From Ricinus communis (Eukaryota > Streptophyta > Magnoliopsida > Malpighiales > Euphorbiaceae), in NCBI RefSeq assembly GCF_019578655.1, contig NC_063256.1:21676005-21740004 (forward strand): 64,000 nucleotides of DNA. The letters run 5' to 3'. The stretch's first letter is position 1. The number at the start of each line of letters is the position of its first letter. The position numbers and the translations under genes are program-made. The notes beneath the pieces are model-generated. The model saw only the letters and a list, made by a program, of their open reading frames with translations. It was not told the DNA's origin and ran no database searches. Positions 1-12,382 of this stretch are shown here, piece by piece.

Positions 1-527
1 TCAACTAGGAATCTTAATCATACAAGGAGTCCTGATGATATTAGGAGTTCAAGCAATGAAAGGAATCCTAATTCAACTAGGAGTCCTAGTACGATTCAAA
101 TTGCAAGTTAATGAGCTTATCCAAGACATTTGGGCTAAGGACAAACTAAGGCTTGAAGAATTGGATTTAAGTTTAAGGCTCATTAATCTTATTCAGTTTA
201 TTAGGCTTGATTGGATTTAATTAGGCTTAAAAAGACCAAGGAAGCTGAATTGGAGCATATGAAGACTTTAGGCCTAACTTAGCTTATATTATGAGGCCTA
301 TCTATATGACTTATGTAAATTAGGGTTTTATAGATTATTTTAGGAGGCCACACATGTATTTAACCTAACTAAGACTTTGTTTAAGTTATCTCTTTTAGTT
401 GGTAAGGTTATCGTTATCTTAGATGAGATGTAAATCCTTATTAGTTAAGATTTAGGGATTTCTAGGGCCTATATAAGGCTAGTACGAATTTTGATGTAAA
501 AATGAAGTTGAAGTTGAATGATAAATT
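1..527 (+). repeat. LTR-B fragment, cut by window start and by inverted junction
   Basis: The window opens inside a CRM-related LTR (LTR-B here). It carries the degenerate 18-base repeat (units like aggagtcctgat and aggaatcctaat) seen at the start of this LTR family, then the stretch encoding ELIQDIWAKD-type residues at about 110-150. A TATA box (TATATAAG, 470-477) is followed by the family's CTAGTACGAAT. The copy breaks near 527, before the LTR 3' end, and runs into an inverted piece of the same family. The match to the solo LTR-B at 16044-16834 is read by eye. Confidence 0.75.
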
Positions 528-651
528 ATTAGAATTCCTAGTTGAGTCAAGACTCCTTATTGGATTAGAATTCCTTGAGCTAGTAAGATTTGCATCATCA
601 AGACTCCTTGTTGGAGTAGGATTCATTGTGCTAGTTTGGTTCTTATCACTT
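528..651 (-). repeat. LTR-B 5' end in inverted orientation
   Basis: Read on the minus strand, this starts TGATAAGAACCAAACTAG at 651, the standard LTR-B start, and continues about 120 bases through the AGG-AAT-CCT-type repeats before meeting the plus-strand LTR-B piece. The element inserted into, or recombined within, the copia gag frame at 652-901. The pairing of opposite LTR-B fragments suggests two insertions or an inversion. Confidence 0.7.
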
Positions 652-901
652 TGTAGTTCAGAAGTCATACTTCCTAGCATTATACAAACAACTTGGTCAT
701 CATCTTTTTGACGCTTGTTGCACTTTTGGACCACCTCCTCGGTGCATCTATGGCAGGGAGATGCAATAGAGATGCATCTAGCACATTAAGCTTCTTTCCA
801 TGTTTGAGAACAATTCTCATATTGCGATGCCAATCAAGAATGTTCAGCCTAGTAAGCTTATTAGTGTTAAGGATTCTACGCAAAGATAGATTGCCACTCA
901 T
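652..901 (-). pseudogene. Ty1/copia gag N-terminal fragment
   Basis: The minus-strand frame begins with ATG at 901 and reads MSGNLSLRRILNTNKL..., followed by LDWHRNMRIVLKHGKKLNVL. This is the conserved N-terminal pattern of plant copia gag proteins (UBN2 type), in which a leucine/tryptophan-rich helix precedes an IVLKHEKKLYVL-like motif. A frameshift near 700-735 moves the continuation (CIMLGSMTSELQ) to another frame, and the coding sequence then stops abruptly at the LTR-B start at 651. No protease, integrase, RT or RNase H of this element remains. About 85 residues survive of a protein that is usually several hundred. Confidence 0.7.
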
Positions 902-1669
902 ATTTTCTTAGAACCTTTCGATATAAAGATAAATGAATATCAATTAATTTATACAAGTAACTAATAAAGGTCTTGCAACCAGTTATTTAACTCCCACTAT
1001 TTCTTATTACAAATCAATAGCCCTTACTATCAATTTGAGATGCTAACAATTTGGCTATCTTAATAGGCTAGAATACCATCTATTTTAATATGATCTTGAG
1101 TATGCCGAACAAACCATATTAAAATAAATTAGGTAGATAGTTATTTGTCAATTGTATCTCTATACAACTTCTAGATCAATTAGGCAACTACGGCGTTTGC
1201 TTAAGCATATTTTATAATGTTTTAAACGTCATATATATTTCACCTCATTCATGAGTATTCGCATCCGAATTATATAAGATAGTTAAGTAAGAGTCATCAT
1301 TTAAAATAGAGAACATTTACATAAGATTTAAAGAAACCTTGACTTGCATTCAGAAGGAGTTAGATGAGAAAATAATTTTACAAATGAGAGAAAGTTAGAG
1401 AAAGGCAAATCCTTATTTCAAAAATACCAAATTAAAGCTTTCACCTTTTTTAACACAATCTATCATATGATAAATTTAATTAAACTTATATAAAGCATGT
1501 AAAAGAATCAAGATAGCATAATTGAAGATATTTAATCATTGCATGCAATTAGGACTAAATGGGCTAAGAAGAATTAAAATAATTTCAAAAAAAAGAAAAT
1601 TTTCTTATTTTAGAGTATAATTTTTGGTGAAAATAAAAATTAGGATATAAGGTCAACCTTTGACTAAAC
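902..1669. other. Unassigned AT-rich sequence upstream of copia gag
   Basis: No convincing frame, RNA gene or known repeat is visible. On the minus strand it lies directly upstream of the copia gag start, so it may be that element's leader and part of its LTR. I found no primer site or LTR boundary to prove this. Confidence 0.3.
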
Positions 1670-4325
1670 AAACTAGGATTTCGAATCCGATAATGAAAGA
1701 AATCCCAAGTTCTTTGTTCTATTCCATACAACTAAGGATCAAATCAAATTAAGTTAAATACAAGGATAGACAAATAACATAAAAGAAAGAAAAGACGTGA
1801 ACGATGAGTCTATGTTTGCTAGCATTAGTCTTAATAAGTCCGCGAATTTTTTGAAAGAACTCATAACTTGATTACCTGCAAGGTAGGAAACTGAAATAAT
1901 ATGCAGACTAGCCTCAAATATTCGGTTGCATGCAGTTCTTGGACTATAAGCCATATCTGAATAAATAAATACACAAAGATTCATAAACTAAATTCAAAAT
2001 AAGAACTAGAGAGGAGTTGACTGGTCAACAACTTTCGGAGTCCTAAATTTTATGGCCTCGCTTAATGAAAACAAGGAGAAAATCGGGTAGGTCAACCTGA
2101 TAACACTCTCACCCAAATTACTTAATTATATCTGTTCCAAACATCAAAAGTGCGCATGCTCACTTATATTATGCTTGGAGTAATCGAAAACAACATGATT
2201 TCTCACTTGCCCGCATGGATCTTACATCTCGTCTTGCTTGATTATGAAGTCACGCTCTAATGCCAGCCACTATTCAAGCTTATCAATTGCATTCCTGTTA
2301 TCCTAACGTTGATCCTTGTGTCATCAATAGTCCTCATGGCTAGAGGAACAACGAATGATAGAGATCCTAATGGTGCAAATCCTGAACCAGAATATATATG
2401 AGTGCCTCAATTCTCGTCATTACCTTTCCTTGAAAAGTGTCATCTACAATTTGGAGCATGGTATCAATACTCGATCAAATTATTTTCTTTTTTTGCATTT
2501 TTCTAAGCATTGGATCGGTGCCTATGATTGCCGCTTCCATGCGCTTTTATTCAATAGACGTCTTTATTCTCTCTAAATAAAACCAAACCGTCAAAGTAGA
2601 TAGAGACGTTCAAAAGAGACAAACAAAAAAGATAAATAAAATGAGAAAATAGGTAGGATTTTGGATCCTAAGTAAGTTCTTTGTTCTTTTCCATGCGGCT
2701 AAGCATAAGGATCAAATCGAATTCATTTAAACATAATAGTAGACAAAGAATATAAAAGAAAGAAAGGACGTGAGCTATAAGTCTAGGTTCGCTAGCGCGA
2801 GCATTGATAAGTTTGCAAAGTTCTTGATAGAACCTATAACTTGATTTCCCTCAAGGTAGAAAACTAAAATAATATGCTCATTAGCCTCAAATATTTGGTT
2901 GCATGCAGTTTTTACAGTGTGAAAGCCCTCATTTCACAAGAAGAAGAAACTACAAGCTAAATATGAATAAATAAATAAATAAAGATGACTAAGCTATAGT
3001 CTAATCAAGAACTATAGTGAGGTCGATTGGTTAAAAACTCTGTAGTCCTAAATTTCATGAGTTAGCTCAACGAACACAAGGAGAAATTAGCGTGGGCCTA
3101 TCTGATAACACTCCGATCCAAATTACTTCATTATATGCGTCCTAAATATTAAAAGCACATATTCCCGCTTGTATTACGCTTGGATTAATAAAAAGTAACA
3201 TAATTTCTCCCTTACAGACGTGGATTTGCATCTCATCCTACTATATAATCAAGTCATGCCCCAATGACACCAGTCAAGCTTGTTAATTATGTTCTATAAT
3301 TCCTTACACTGATCCTTATGTCATCAGGAGTGCTCGTGCCTAAAAGAACAAGGAATGATGAAGGTCCCAATGGTGCAAATACTGAATCAGAATATTGGCA
3401 CGTTCCTCGATTTTCGTTGTGCCCTCTTTCCTCCAAAAGAATAAGAAACTACAACCTAAATATGAATAAATACATAAAGAAAGTGGAATAAACTAAACTC
3501 AAATCAAGAACCAAGAAAGAGTCGACTGGTCAACAAATCTCATAGTCCTAAATCTTTTGAGCCAACTTAATGAAAGCAAGGGGAACTTTACATTGGCCTA
3601 CCTAATAACACCCTGGCTCAAATTACTTCATTATATGCATCCCAAGCATCAAAACGTGTGCATTCTTGCTTGTATTGTGCTTGAATTAATTACAACTAAC
3701 ATGAAGTCTCCCTTACACTTGTGGATTTGTGTCTCGTCCGGCTTTATCATCTAGTCACGCCCTAATGCCACCAGTCAAGCTTGTTAATTGCGTTTGCATA
3801 ATTCCTTATGTCAATCCTTGTGTCATCAGGAGTCAACGGGCCTAAAAGCACAAAGAATGATGGAGATCCTAATGGTGCAATACTGAATCAGAATATATGC
3901 ACGTGGCTAGATTTTATCGCTCTCTTTCTTGCAAATGATTCATCTGTGATCATTTGGAGAATAAAATCAATACTCGATCAACTAATTTTCTTTCATCGCA
4001 TTTGTCCAAGCATTGGATCTATGCCTATGATTGCCACTTCCACATGCTTTCTCTAAACACTCGTGTTTATGCTCATCAAATAAAATCAAACCCTCAATAC
4101 TAGACAGAGATTAAAATGAGACGTAAAAAGAAAAGATGAACAAAATGAGAATATAGGTATGATTCAGATCTAATATGGAAAGAAATCACAAGTTCTTTAT
4201 TCTTTTCCATATGGCTAGGCATACGGATCAAATCGAATCGATTTAAACACAAAGATAGATAAAGAACACAAAAGAAAGAACGGACGTGAGCAAAAAGTCT
4301 AGGTTGGCTAGCGCGAGTCTGGATA
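1670..4325 (+). repeat. 1-kb repeat, array 1 (about 2.6 units)
   Basis: Successive units share the marker ggacgtgagc.ataagtcta (near 1793, 2766 and 4282). Between markers the order is constant: a segment with aactagagaggagttgactgg, one with tacttcattatatgcatccc, one with tcatcaggagtcctcgtgcc, and one with accaaaccatcatactaga. The first two markers are 972 bases apart. The interval from 2766 to 4282 is longer because a partial copy is duplicated around 3430. Units differ by many substitutions, so this is an old array. It has no long frame on either strand. Confidence 0.8.
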
Positions 4326-5180
4326 TGTCTGTAAAATTAACTTTAACAGGGAAAACGGTCATTTACGCGAGTTCAAGGACTAGATTGTCAAATTTTTCAA
4401 AATTTATACCTACCCAATTGGTTCTGCATACAACCGAATCAGATCTACATAGAGCCGATCGGCTGAGCATATAACTGTATCGGATCTATATAGAGCTGGT
4501 CGGCTCTACATAGTACCGATTAGATATTTTCTAAAATCTGACACTCTCTTATGCATATTTTTTACTTAAAATGCTGAAATTAATGAAATATGTTTCTAAA
4601 ATTGATTTGTGATATTTATTGGGATTCTTAAATATTTTTAGTATTAATTATTTGAATATAAAAGATTTTATTTTATTTTATTGGATATTAATCTGATAGA
4701 AGCAAAGGATTCAAATAATTAAATATTTATATGTTTCTCTAGGTTTCTCTTAGGGTTAGGGTTAGCTGCACTCTATAATTATTAAGCGATAGATATTAAG
4801 CTACACTTTAGAATTATTAGGGATTCATCTACGTTCAATAAATAATTAGCTATACACAAAGAGCTTTCTTTTAGTAAATTACTAAGAAAGAACTCTAGAT
4901 TAGGAAACTTCTTTTTACGATAATAGTTTTTCTAGATTTCAAACAGAATTGGATTCTCAGCCGAACATCAATCTACAATGACAACCTGAGGGTTATTGTT
5001 ATCACTGAATTTTTCACGTTAACATTTTTTGTAAGCTCGATGATGAGACATTTTAGTTGGTGGAATGCTCTTAAATGAATAACGCGTGTCAAACATATAA
5101 AAATCGCCTCAAGCATCGACCTAAATCCCTGGGACAAAAAAAAGAACCACACTTTTGCAAAGTTGTTAGGCTAATCTAAC
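4326..5180. other. Unassigned AT-rich stretch with short repeats
   Basis: No gene is visible. A short imperfect repeat lies at about 4436-4530 (versions of tcggatctatatagagc with a nearby gatcggct motif). Two TTAGGG-like hexamers occur near 4748, too few for a telomeric tract. The region may be the start of the Tat-like LTR that follows, or unrelated filler. Confidence 0.3.
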
Positions 5181-8100
5181 ACTAGCGTGAGCTCAAGGCT
5201 GAGCTCGTGCAGGCTCGGGCTTAAGCTAGAGTGAGCTTATGTGAAACCTATATAAACCCCCCTTCCACCTTCACTTTCAATACATATTTTTACACTCTTC
5301 ACATCCTTCTCTCTCTAACCTCTCTCTAAACAAACTCACTGCACTAAAACTTCTCTCTCTCTACATATAAAAACCTCACTAGACTCCTCCTCTAAATAGA
5401 AAGATGAACCCCTTTCACTCCCAAAAGATCCAAAAGAGTATTTTTGAAGGTTTTACACTCATTCTTTTTTAAAAACATCATTTTAATTTTACGTTCAAAT
5501 CCATCACTTGAGGGTCAAACCTAATTTTATTTGATATTCGGTGCATATTTTATTTTAAAATTTTGTTTTCCATTTTTATTTTTATTTTTGTAAGGTGAAC
5601 ACACATGGGCTCAAACCTATACTTGCGTGAGTTCAACCTAGCCCCTTCGAATTTAAATTATTATTAGTACAAAATGTAGTCGTTTTGGAACTTTTAGGCT
5701 TCTAGAAGCTTGAACCCGAATGGGCTTAAACCATGCAAGCGAGAGTTCGACCTTAATAGCCTTGTGCATTATTATTTTTGTTTCATAATTGCATACTTTA
5801 TTTATTAGATGTAGCACTTTATTCAACTACTTTGAGCCCTATAGGCCGTGGTTTATAATAATTTTTCCTAAGTGCCCCGATCTCACTAATCTCTTCTAGT
5901 TCTATTATCCTCCCATTTTCCATGCATGTTTAAATTCATGTTTAGGACCACCCCACATACAAATAAAGGATAAAATTGGACTTAGTAAATGATATGATCA
6001 CCCCATATGCAAAAATAATAAAATGGAAGCTTACCAAAGTAAGCCCCCCGTGTCTCACATATTCTAACCTTAAATGCTAAGGCTAAAATGAATCTGACAC
6101 TTAGATCAAGATTAATAGAAAATGCAAATGATGTAGGCACCAAGGCATGTCAAAGATAAAACCTAAGGCCCCAAAAAGCCTCCCAATTAGGACTAGTAAA
6201 GGCACCAATGTGTCTCCCATCTAGGAATAGTGAAGGTACCAAAGTACCCCGTTCTTAGGTTAGTTCTTGTCTTTCCCACTCATCTGCTCTAGTGGAGGCT
6301 AGGCTTCACCACCTAAGCGAATAGGGGTGCTTTCAAAAACCTTCCCTATTTGTAGCTAACTTTCTGAACCTAGAATCTCTGATTTTAGGGAAGGGGAAAC
6401 TCAGGCTCTCTACGAGGGGTACATAGGCATCATCCTCACTCGTAAACTGTTTCGATCTCATTAGATGGCGACTCCTTCTCCGAAATGGTCTTAAGACCAT
6501 TTCATAATCCCTTAAGACCCTCAATTGGACAACTCATTTCGAAACGGGCCTAGTATGAAGAGTAGACCCTGGACTAGCTGTGGGAACCCATAGAAATAGT
6601 CGGCCGCTCATAGTGGCAATTTCATTAGGTACTAGAGAAGTTGACTCCGAGAAGTGGATGAGCTTTTGCCTTTCCTAACATTATTGACCTAGCCTTGTAT
6701 TGCATTTGCATTAGAATTAAGGAAGGTCCTATATTCCGGTAGGTTTGGTGTAACGGATTTCCACGTTCCACTCAAATAGGAGATGACTTACACTTATGAT
6801 GATCACCACTGTTGCCCTGTACTATTGAGGTTGTAAACTTATCTCTTCATACCCCTCTCTCTAACCTCTCTCTAAACAAACTCACTACACCAAAACTTCT
6901 CTCTCTCTACATATAAAAGCCTCACTAGACTCCTCCTCTAAACAGAAAGATCAACACCTTTCACTCCCAAAAGAGTATTTTCAAAGGTTTTACACTCATT
7001 CTTTTTTAAAGACATCATTTTAATTTTACATTCAAATCCATCACTTGAGGGTCAAACCTAATTTTATTTGATATTCGGTGCATATTTTATTTTAAAATTT
7101 TGTTTTCCATTTTTATTTTTGTAAGGTGAACACACATGGGCTCAACCCTATACTTGCGCAAGTTCAACCTAGTCCCTTCGGATTTAAATTGTTAGTACAA
7201 AATGTAGTCATTTTGGCATTTTTAGGCTTCTAGAAGCTTGAACCTGAATGGGCTTAAACCATACAAGCGAGAGTTCGACCTTAATAGCCTTGTGCATCAT
7301 TATTTTTTGTTTTATAATTCCATACTTTATTTATTATTTGTAGCTCTTTATTCAACTACTTTAAGGCCCTAAAGGCCGTGGTTTATAATAATATTTCCTA
7401 AGTGCCCCGATCTCTCTAATCCCTTTCTAGTTCTATTATCCTCCCATTTTCCATGCATGTTTAAATTCATGTTTAGGATCACCCCACATACAAATAAAGG
7501 ATAAAATTGGGCCAAGTAAATGATATGATAACCCCATATGCAACAATAATAAAATGGAAGCGTACCAAAGTAAGCCCCTACGTCTCGCATATTCTCACCT
7601 TAATTGCTAAGGCTAAAATGAATTTGACACTTAGATCAAGATTAATAGAAAATGCAAATGATGTCGGTAGCAAGGCATGTCAAAGATAAAACCTAAGGCA
7701 CCAAAGAGCCTCCCAATTAGGACTAGCAAAGGCACCAATGTGTCTCCCATCTAGGATTAGTGAAGGTACCAAAGTACCCCATCCTTAGGTTAGTTCTTAT
7801 CTTTCTCACTCGTCTGCTCTAGTGGAGGCTAGGCTTCACCGCCTAAGCGAATAGGGGTGCTTTCAAAAACCTTCCCTATTTATAGCTAACTTTCCGAACC
7901 TAGAATCTCTGATTTTAGGGAGGGGAAAACTCAGGCTCTCTACGAGGGGTACATAGCCATCATCCTCACTCGTAAACTGTTTCGATCTCATTAGATGGCG
8001 ACTCCTTCTCCGAAATGGTCTTAAAACCATTTCATAATCCCTTAGGACCCTCAATTGAACAGCTCATTTCGAAATGGGCCTAGTACGAAGAGCGGACCCC

Positions 8101-8390
8101 GGACTAGCAGTGGGAACCTATGGAAAAAGTTGGGCGCTCATAATAGCGATTCCACTAGGTACTAGAGAAGTTGACTCTGAGAAGTGGATGGACTTTTTCC
8201 TTTCCTAACATTATTGACTTAGCCTTACATTGCATTTGCATTAGAATTAATGAATTGCCTATAGTCCGGTAGGTTCGGTGTAAGGGATTTCCACGTTCCA
8301 CTCAAATAGGAGATGACTTACACTTATGATGATCACCACCCTTGCCCCGTACTATTGAGGTTACAAACTTATCGTGTTAAGTAGCGCCAA
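5181..8390 (+). mobile_element. Tat/Ogre-like LTR region with tandem duplication
   Basis: A promoter-like TATA box (cctatataaacccc, about 5247-5260) is followed by CT-rich sequence and a long non-coding stretch. This contains short motifs that I associate with LTRs and leaders of Tat/Ogre-type plant elements (gatggcgactccttctc near 6465 and 7997; ggtactagagaagttgact near 6636 and 8159). The segment from about 5313 to 6849 is repeated as 6850 to 8386. A gag-like frame follows on the same strand, consistent with a 5' LTR. I could not fix exact ends or a target duplication, so the element type rests mainly on the gag. Confidence 0.55.
5313..8386 (+). repeat. Tandem duplication, unit about 1,537 bases
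   Basis: Two head-to-tail copies begin ctctctctaacctctctc at about 5313 and 6850. Both run through ttctagaagcttgaacc, the caccccacatacaaataaagg block, tgtctcccatctaggaat and the gatcaccac...actattgagg end. The copies are very alike by eye, with scattered substitutions and small indels, so the duplication is younger than most decay in this window. Only the second copy continues into the leader at 8391. Confidence 0.9.
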
Positions 8391-9192
8391 CACAATTCCG
8401 TGCTAATTGCAAAAAGGGATAAGTTTCTTTGAAGTATAAAAAGGGTACTCCTCGCTAAGGGACACTCAACCTTATCACTACAGCCAAAGCTCATATAGTA
8501 AGATCTAGTTTCTTTCCCTAGGATCTACCATATTATATGCTTGTACAATGATCTGAATATTGATGGAAAACCTTGAGATTAGCCATAATACCCACTCGCT
8601 TAAATCGAGAATCTCTAGTTTCGGTATAACCTTAAATTGACACTGTCGATGGGTAAACCTAAGGAGACTTAACCTAAAGCAGGAAAGTATGTGACTAATC
8701 CCCTGATTTTCTCTTAACATTCTAGGTTTTCTGATGCTCGAACATGAAATTCATTCAAAATAATTGACCCTCTTCTCAATAATCAACAAGGGGCTTCACC
8801 GGCTTCTTGTCGGATCTCAAGGAATCGGGTTGTTTATTTTTTAAGAAACATGGTCGTGCACCGGAAGAAAAAGAGCGGATATTGCTATCTCTAGTTGGTA
8901 GTTATACCAAAACCAAAAATCCTAAGAAAGAATGAGAGCTTGCCATAAACTTTGAAGTGAGGGAATTTTGCATGTAAATACTTGACAAAATTTTACTGTC
9001 TTGTAAAAACCTATTTGATAATTTGAATTTTTGTATATTTTGAGTAACCCTCTTTTTGCTTTATTTGATGTTTCCCTTTCTTATACATACCATGCATACA
9101 TGCATTTGCATTTACATTCCATTCACATCTTTCTAACCCTTTGTGGTTGTAGTTGCATCATCATTGCTTGGGTTAGAAGGGAAGGACGACCT
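8391..9192 (+). other. Leader between Tat-like LTR and gag frame
   Basis: About 800 bases with no frame of note connect the duplicated LTR region to the gag-like frame. The last 150 bases are rich in atgcatttgcattt and end ctttgtggttgtag, an acceptor-like motif, 25 bases before a possible frame entry. This resembles the long leader of Tat/Ogre-like elements, but a primer site was not identified with confidence. Confidence 0.4.
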
Positions 9193-10374
9193 ATGCATGA
9201 ACAAATAGAAATGGTGGAAAGTAGTTCTCTTGATGTGCAAACACTACAAGCAGAGATGGCTGGTGTTAGAGATCAGATCAAAGACCTAATGGAAATGGTC
9301 AAACAATAGTTAGATCTCCTCAAATTGGTCATGATAACCAAAAGTGCAACCATCAGTAGTGCTGCTGCAGCTAACATCGACAACACCGATGATGACAGAC
9401 GACCGCCCGTTACTTTAGATTTCACTGCTTCCGTTGTGGGAAAGGATAAAGGAAATGGCAATAATTCTGATGAATGCTTGGATGGTGATGATGAGGTGCA
9501 AGTCCTTTCAATGCCTTCATCTTCAATAGAAAACCCTAAGTTGGAAGAGATGAGAAGGCGGTAGGTTAAAATATAGAAATTGCTCAAGATGAAAGGATGA
9601 GAAGCCATCCAAGACATCGATGAGCGGATGCTGAACACCTCCAAGGGAAAGGTGAATCTCCCCGACCTGCCGAAATTTGATGGGTCCAATGATACCCAAG
9701 CTTTCCTGAATGCATATCGAGTCGGCATGTTTACTTGTTCCAACTTGACAAAGCAACAAATAGTCTAGTACTTTGGTCTCTATTTAATTGGAGCTGCAGC
9801 CTGATGGTTTTGGGAATTGGATGAAAAATTTAGAAAAGACTAGAAAGACATGGCTAGGAGATTTGTGGGCCAATACGGGTACAATACTGAGGTCGAAGTA
9901 AGCACCCGGGACTTGGAAGCTACTCAACAACTCTCTGATGAAACTGCATCCGACTACATCCTACTATTCTACACTAAGGTGGCAAAGATGACCACCCGTC
10001 CAGTAGAAAGGGATCAAGTGCGCCTCGCCATAAAGGGTATGTTGCCTCACCTCTATGATAAGCTAGCTCCCTATCCTATTAAGAATTTTGAGGACTTGAG
10101 GGATTGTGTTACTAATGTTGAAGAGGCTGATCTCAATAAGAGGATCTATGAACTAGACAGTACAAGCAGTCTTGTTTGTTTGTATAGAAGTTTTACAAAC
10201 TATTTATTAAGCATTTTTACCTTATTTGCATATTATGATTTAGTGCCACATCATTTATTTGATTCAAGCATGACTGAGGTTGCATTCACAGCTTGCTTAA
10301 CTCTCGAAGAAAGAGTGAGAATAAAGAAAATAGAAAATATATATGGAACAAAATTGTTTTTCCTGGATCCTTAA
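9193..10374 (+). pseudogene. Tat/Ogre-like gag, broken by stops
   Basis: One reading frame runs from ATG at 9193 to at least 10150, interrupted by stops at 9307, 9562, 9574, 9598, 9766, 9802 and 9841. It encodes a coiled-coil-like N-terminus (LQAEMAGVRDQIKDLMEMV), then NLPDLPKFDGSNDTQAFLNA, and RRFVGQYGYNTEVEVSTRDLE. These match the retrotransposon gag capsid pattern, in which a matured particle protein packages element RNA. The Y-N-T-E-V-E-V...RDLE pattern points to the Tat/Ogre group. From about 10150 the reading loses this similarity. Several stops sit next to tryptophan-type positions, as expected from cytosine deamination. No zinc knuckle, protease or pol follows. Confidence 0.7.
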
Positions 10375-11140
10375 GAGACATACCTAGACCAAACATAACA
10401 AGAAAAACTTCTCTCATCAACTCAAAAACCTCTCCTCGAGGTCATAATAGGTCCCAATAGGCTGTACAAGGGTGCGAGTTCACCAAGCCAGCCAAGGCAA
10501 CACCCAATCTAAAAATTTAATCAAAAGAAAGATCATAATAAAAAGAAAAGCTTGCTAGGCTCAACGATCTAACAAAAAAGCGACCTAGCCAAAAGTCATG
10601 GCATTTTAGAGAAAATAGTCAGCCAGAAAACCTAAAAAGGCTGGCTAATGACAGGAGTCTGGCTAGGCACATGGATCCGACAACAATTATGCTTGAATCT
10701 AATTGTATGATGACAGTACATTGAATAGCACTATGCTTACAAGATAATCTTAAAAATGTTCAATTAACAAAAGTGTGAAATGTCTCGCAAATGGACATGA
10801 CAAGAGGTGATGCTAGTGACTCTTGCTCCTTGTGCAGCTATACCGTAAAAAAAAAGATAAATAATAAAAGAGGATCATAAAAAGAGATGCTTTCTAAGTT
10901 GAAAACCCCCAAAGGGGTGACTTCGGCAAAAATTAATGCTAGCCTGCTAGGTTGAAAACCCAAAAAAAGGCGACCTAGGCAACAATTAAGGAAAAATGGC
11001 TTGTAAATAAAATAAATCCAAAAGGGCAGTTGATAGGAATTCATTATCTTAGCAACCATCCACCCCAATAACTAACGAGCTATAATACATATGGAATGCA
11101 AGAAAATACTCTCCAATCAAGATGATTCTAAAACCCAAGG
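10375..11140 (+). other. Tat-like spacer, no gene
   Basis: Non-coding. Two places show a short motif, a ctaggttgaaaaccc-type block followed by gcgacctaggc (10945-10985, with weaker forms near 10550 and 10890). I associate such motifs with 3' untranslated parts of Tat-group elements. The expected pol region is absent and no 3' LTR was found before the 1-kb repeat begins near 11141. Confidence 0.4.
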
Positions 11141-11580
11141 ATCTCCTCAAGGACGTCAGTGATAAGTCTATGCTCACTAGCACGAGTGTTGATAAGTCTA
11201 CAAAGTTCTTGAAAGAACCCATAACTTGATTTCCCACAAGATAGAAAACTGAAATAATATGCTCATTAGCATGAAGTATTCAATTGCATGCGGTTTTTAT
11301 TATGCAAAAGCCCTTATTTGATAAGAAGAAGAAACTAGAAGTCAAATCAAGAACTAGAGAGGAGTTGACTGGTCAACAACTCTAGTAGTCCCAAATTTTA
11401 TGAGCCACCTTAACGAAAACAAGGAGAAATTTTTGTGGGCCTACTTAATAACAGTCTGACCCATATTACTTCATTATATGCACCCCAAACATCAAAAACT
11501 CACATTCCCACTTGTATTATGCTTGGATTAATTGAAAACACCTTTACACGCATGGATTTACGGCTCGTCCTGCTTGATCA
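11141..11580 (+). repeat. 1-kb repeat, left half of split unit
   Basis: The unit marker (caaggacgtcagtgataag, near 11150) starts a copy that runs through the tacttcattatatgcacccc segment and stops at tgcttgatca. It resumes unchanged in order at 17229 (gatcattaagctaagc). Element 1 therefore landed inside one repeat unit. The last five bases, GATCA (11576-11580), are the left target duplication. Confidence 0.85.
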
Positions 11581-12382
11581 TGATACAAATGTAACCTATA
11601 TCAAAGGACTAAACCCATATGGAAGTCTGATTTCATTCCCAAGATCTATCTAGAACGATATCAATTGAAACCTTAGACCCTTCAAATATATTAAACTATC
11701 AAATCTAAGGTATTAGAGGTAGAAGACGCTAAAATTTAGTATGGATTCTAAATTGATTAGTCAGATTTGAACACCACAAATAATGAATTGCTTGGTAAGT
11801 TCAAATTAGCTCTAAAAATAAGAACTAAGAATAGAGTATAAACTCATAAAATATATTAATCATCAATCAATCAACTTGAAAATTCATACTAGGCTTTTAT
11901 AACTTTTAGAAAATGCTAATTCTAAGCTATAAAGGAATTACAACTCAAATAGGATAGAGATAAATATCCTAACCAAAATAGATAACTAAAAACAAATTCC
12001 TAATACTCCCAAAATACTATGTAACTACCCATCAGGAGTAAGAAACCCTAGTTTCTTTAACCTACACGCTTGGGCCATCTTTGGTGGAGCTAATTAGGCC
12101 CAAACTCCCTTATGTGCTCCTTTATGCTCATTAAGCCCGTATTAGATTTCTTCAAGCCCAATAAGTTGTATTAGATTAATGAGCCTTGAATATGAATTCA
12201 ACTCTTCAAGACTTGACGTATCCTTAGCACAAACATCTTAAATAAGCCCATTGAGAGCTTCTTTTATTTTCTTAGCCCTGGACCTTATAATTGGGCCTTC
12301 ATGGATGTGAAGTTTATCTTGAATCCTAGTTGAAGTAGGATTCCATATTAGAGTAGGACTCCTAGTGCCAATAGGATTTGCA
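11581..12382 (-). repeat. LTR-A, 3' LTR of element 1
   Basis: 802 bases, the same length as the LTR at 52324-53125. On the minus strand it starts TGATGCAAATCC at 12382 and ends ...TATCA-type sequence at 11581. It contains a TATA box with the shared downstream motif (minus strand, near 11900-11920). The pol reading frame enters this LTR and ends near 12238 with an IRSRAKKIKEALNGLI tail. Confidence 0.85.

Noticed and set aside
2355..4474. Several short frames in the 1-kb repeat (for example 2355-2576, 3557-3754 and 3808-4056)
   Set aside because: They differ between units in length and frame and show no conservation of reading, so the repeat does not look coding.
4740..4775. Telomere-like ttagggttagggttag
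   Set aside because: Only two hexamers, not the plant seven-base repeat, and no tract around them.
6333..8054. Two nearly identical minus-strand frames of 63 codons (6333-6524 and 7863-8054)
   Set aside because: They are identical because of the 1.54-kb tandem duplication, have no known similarity, and are antisense within an LTR.
9273..9743. A 156-codon minus-strand open frame
   Set aside because: It is antisense to the Tat/Ogre-like gag frame, which shows conserved capsid wording despite stops.
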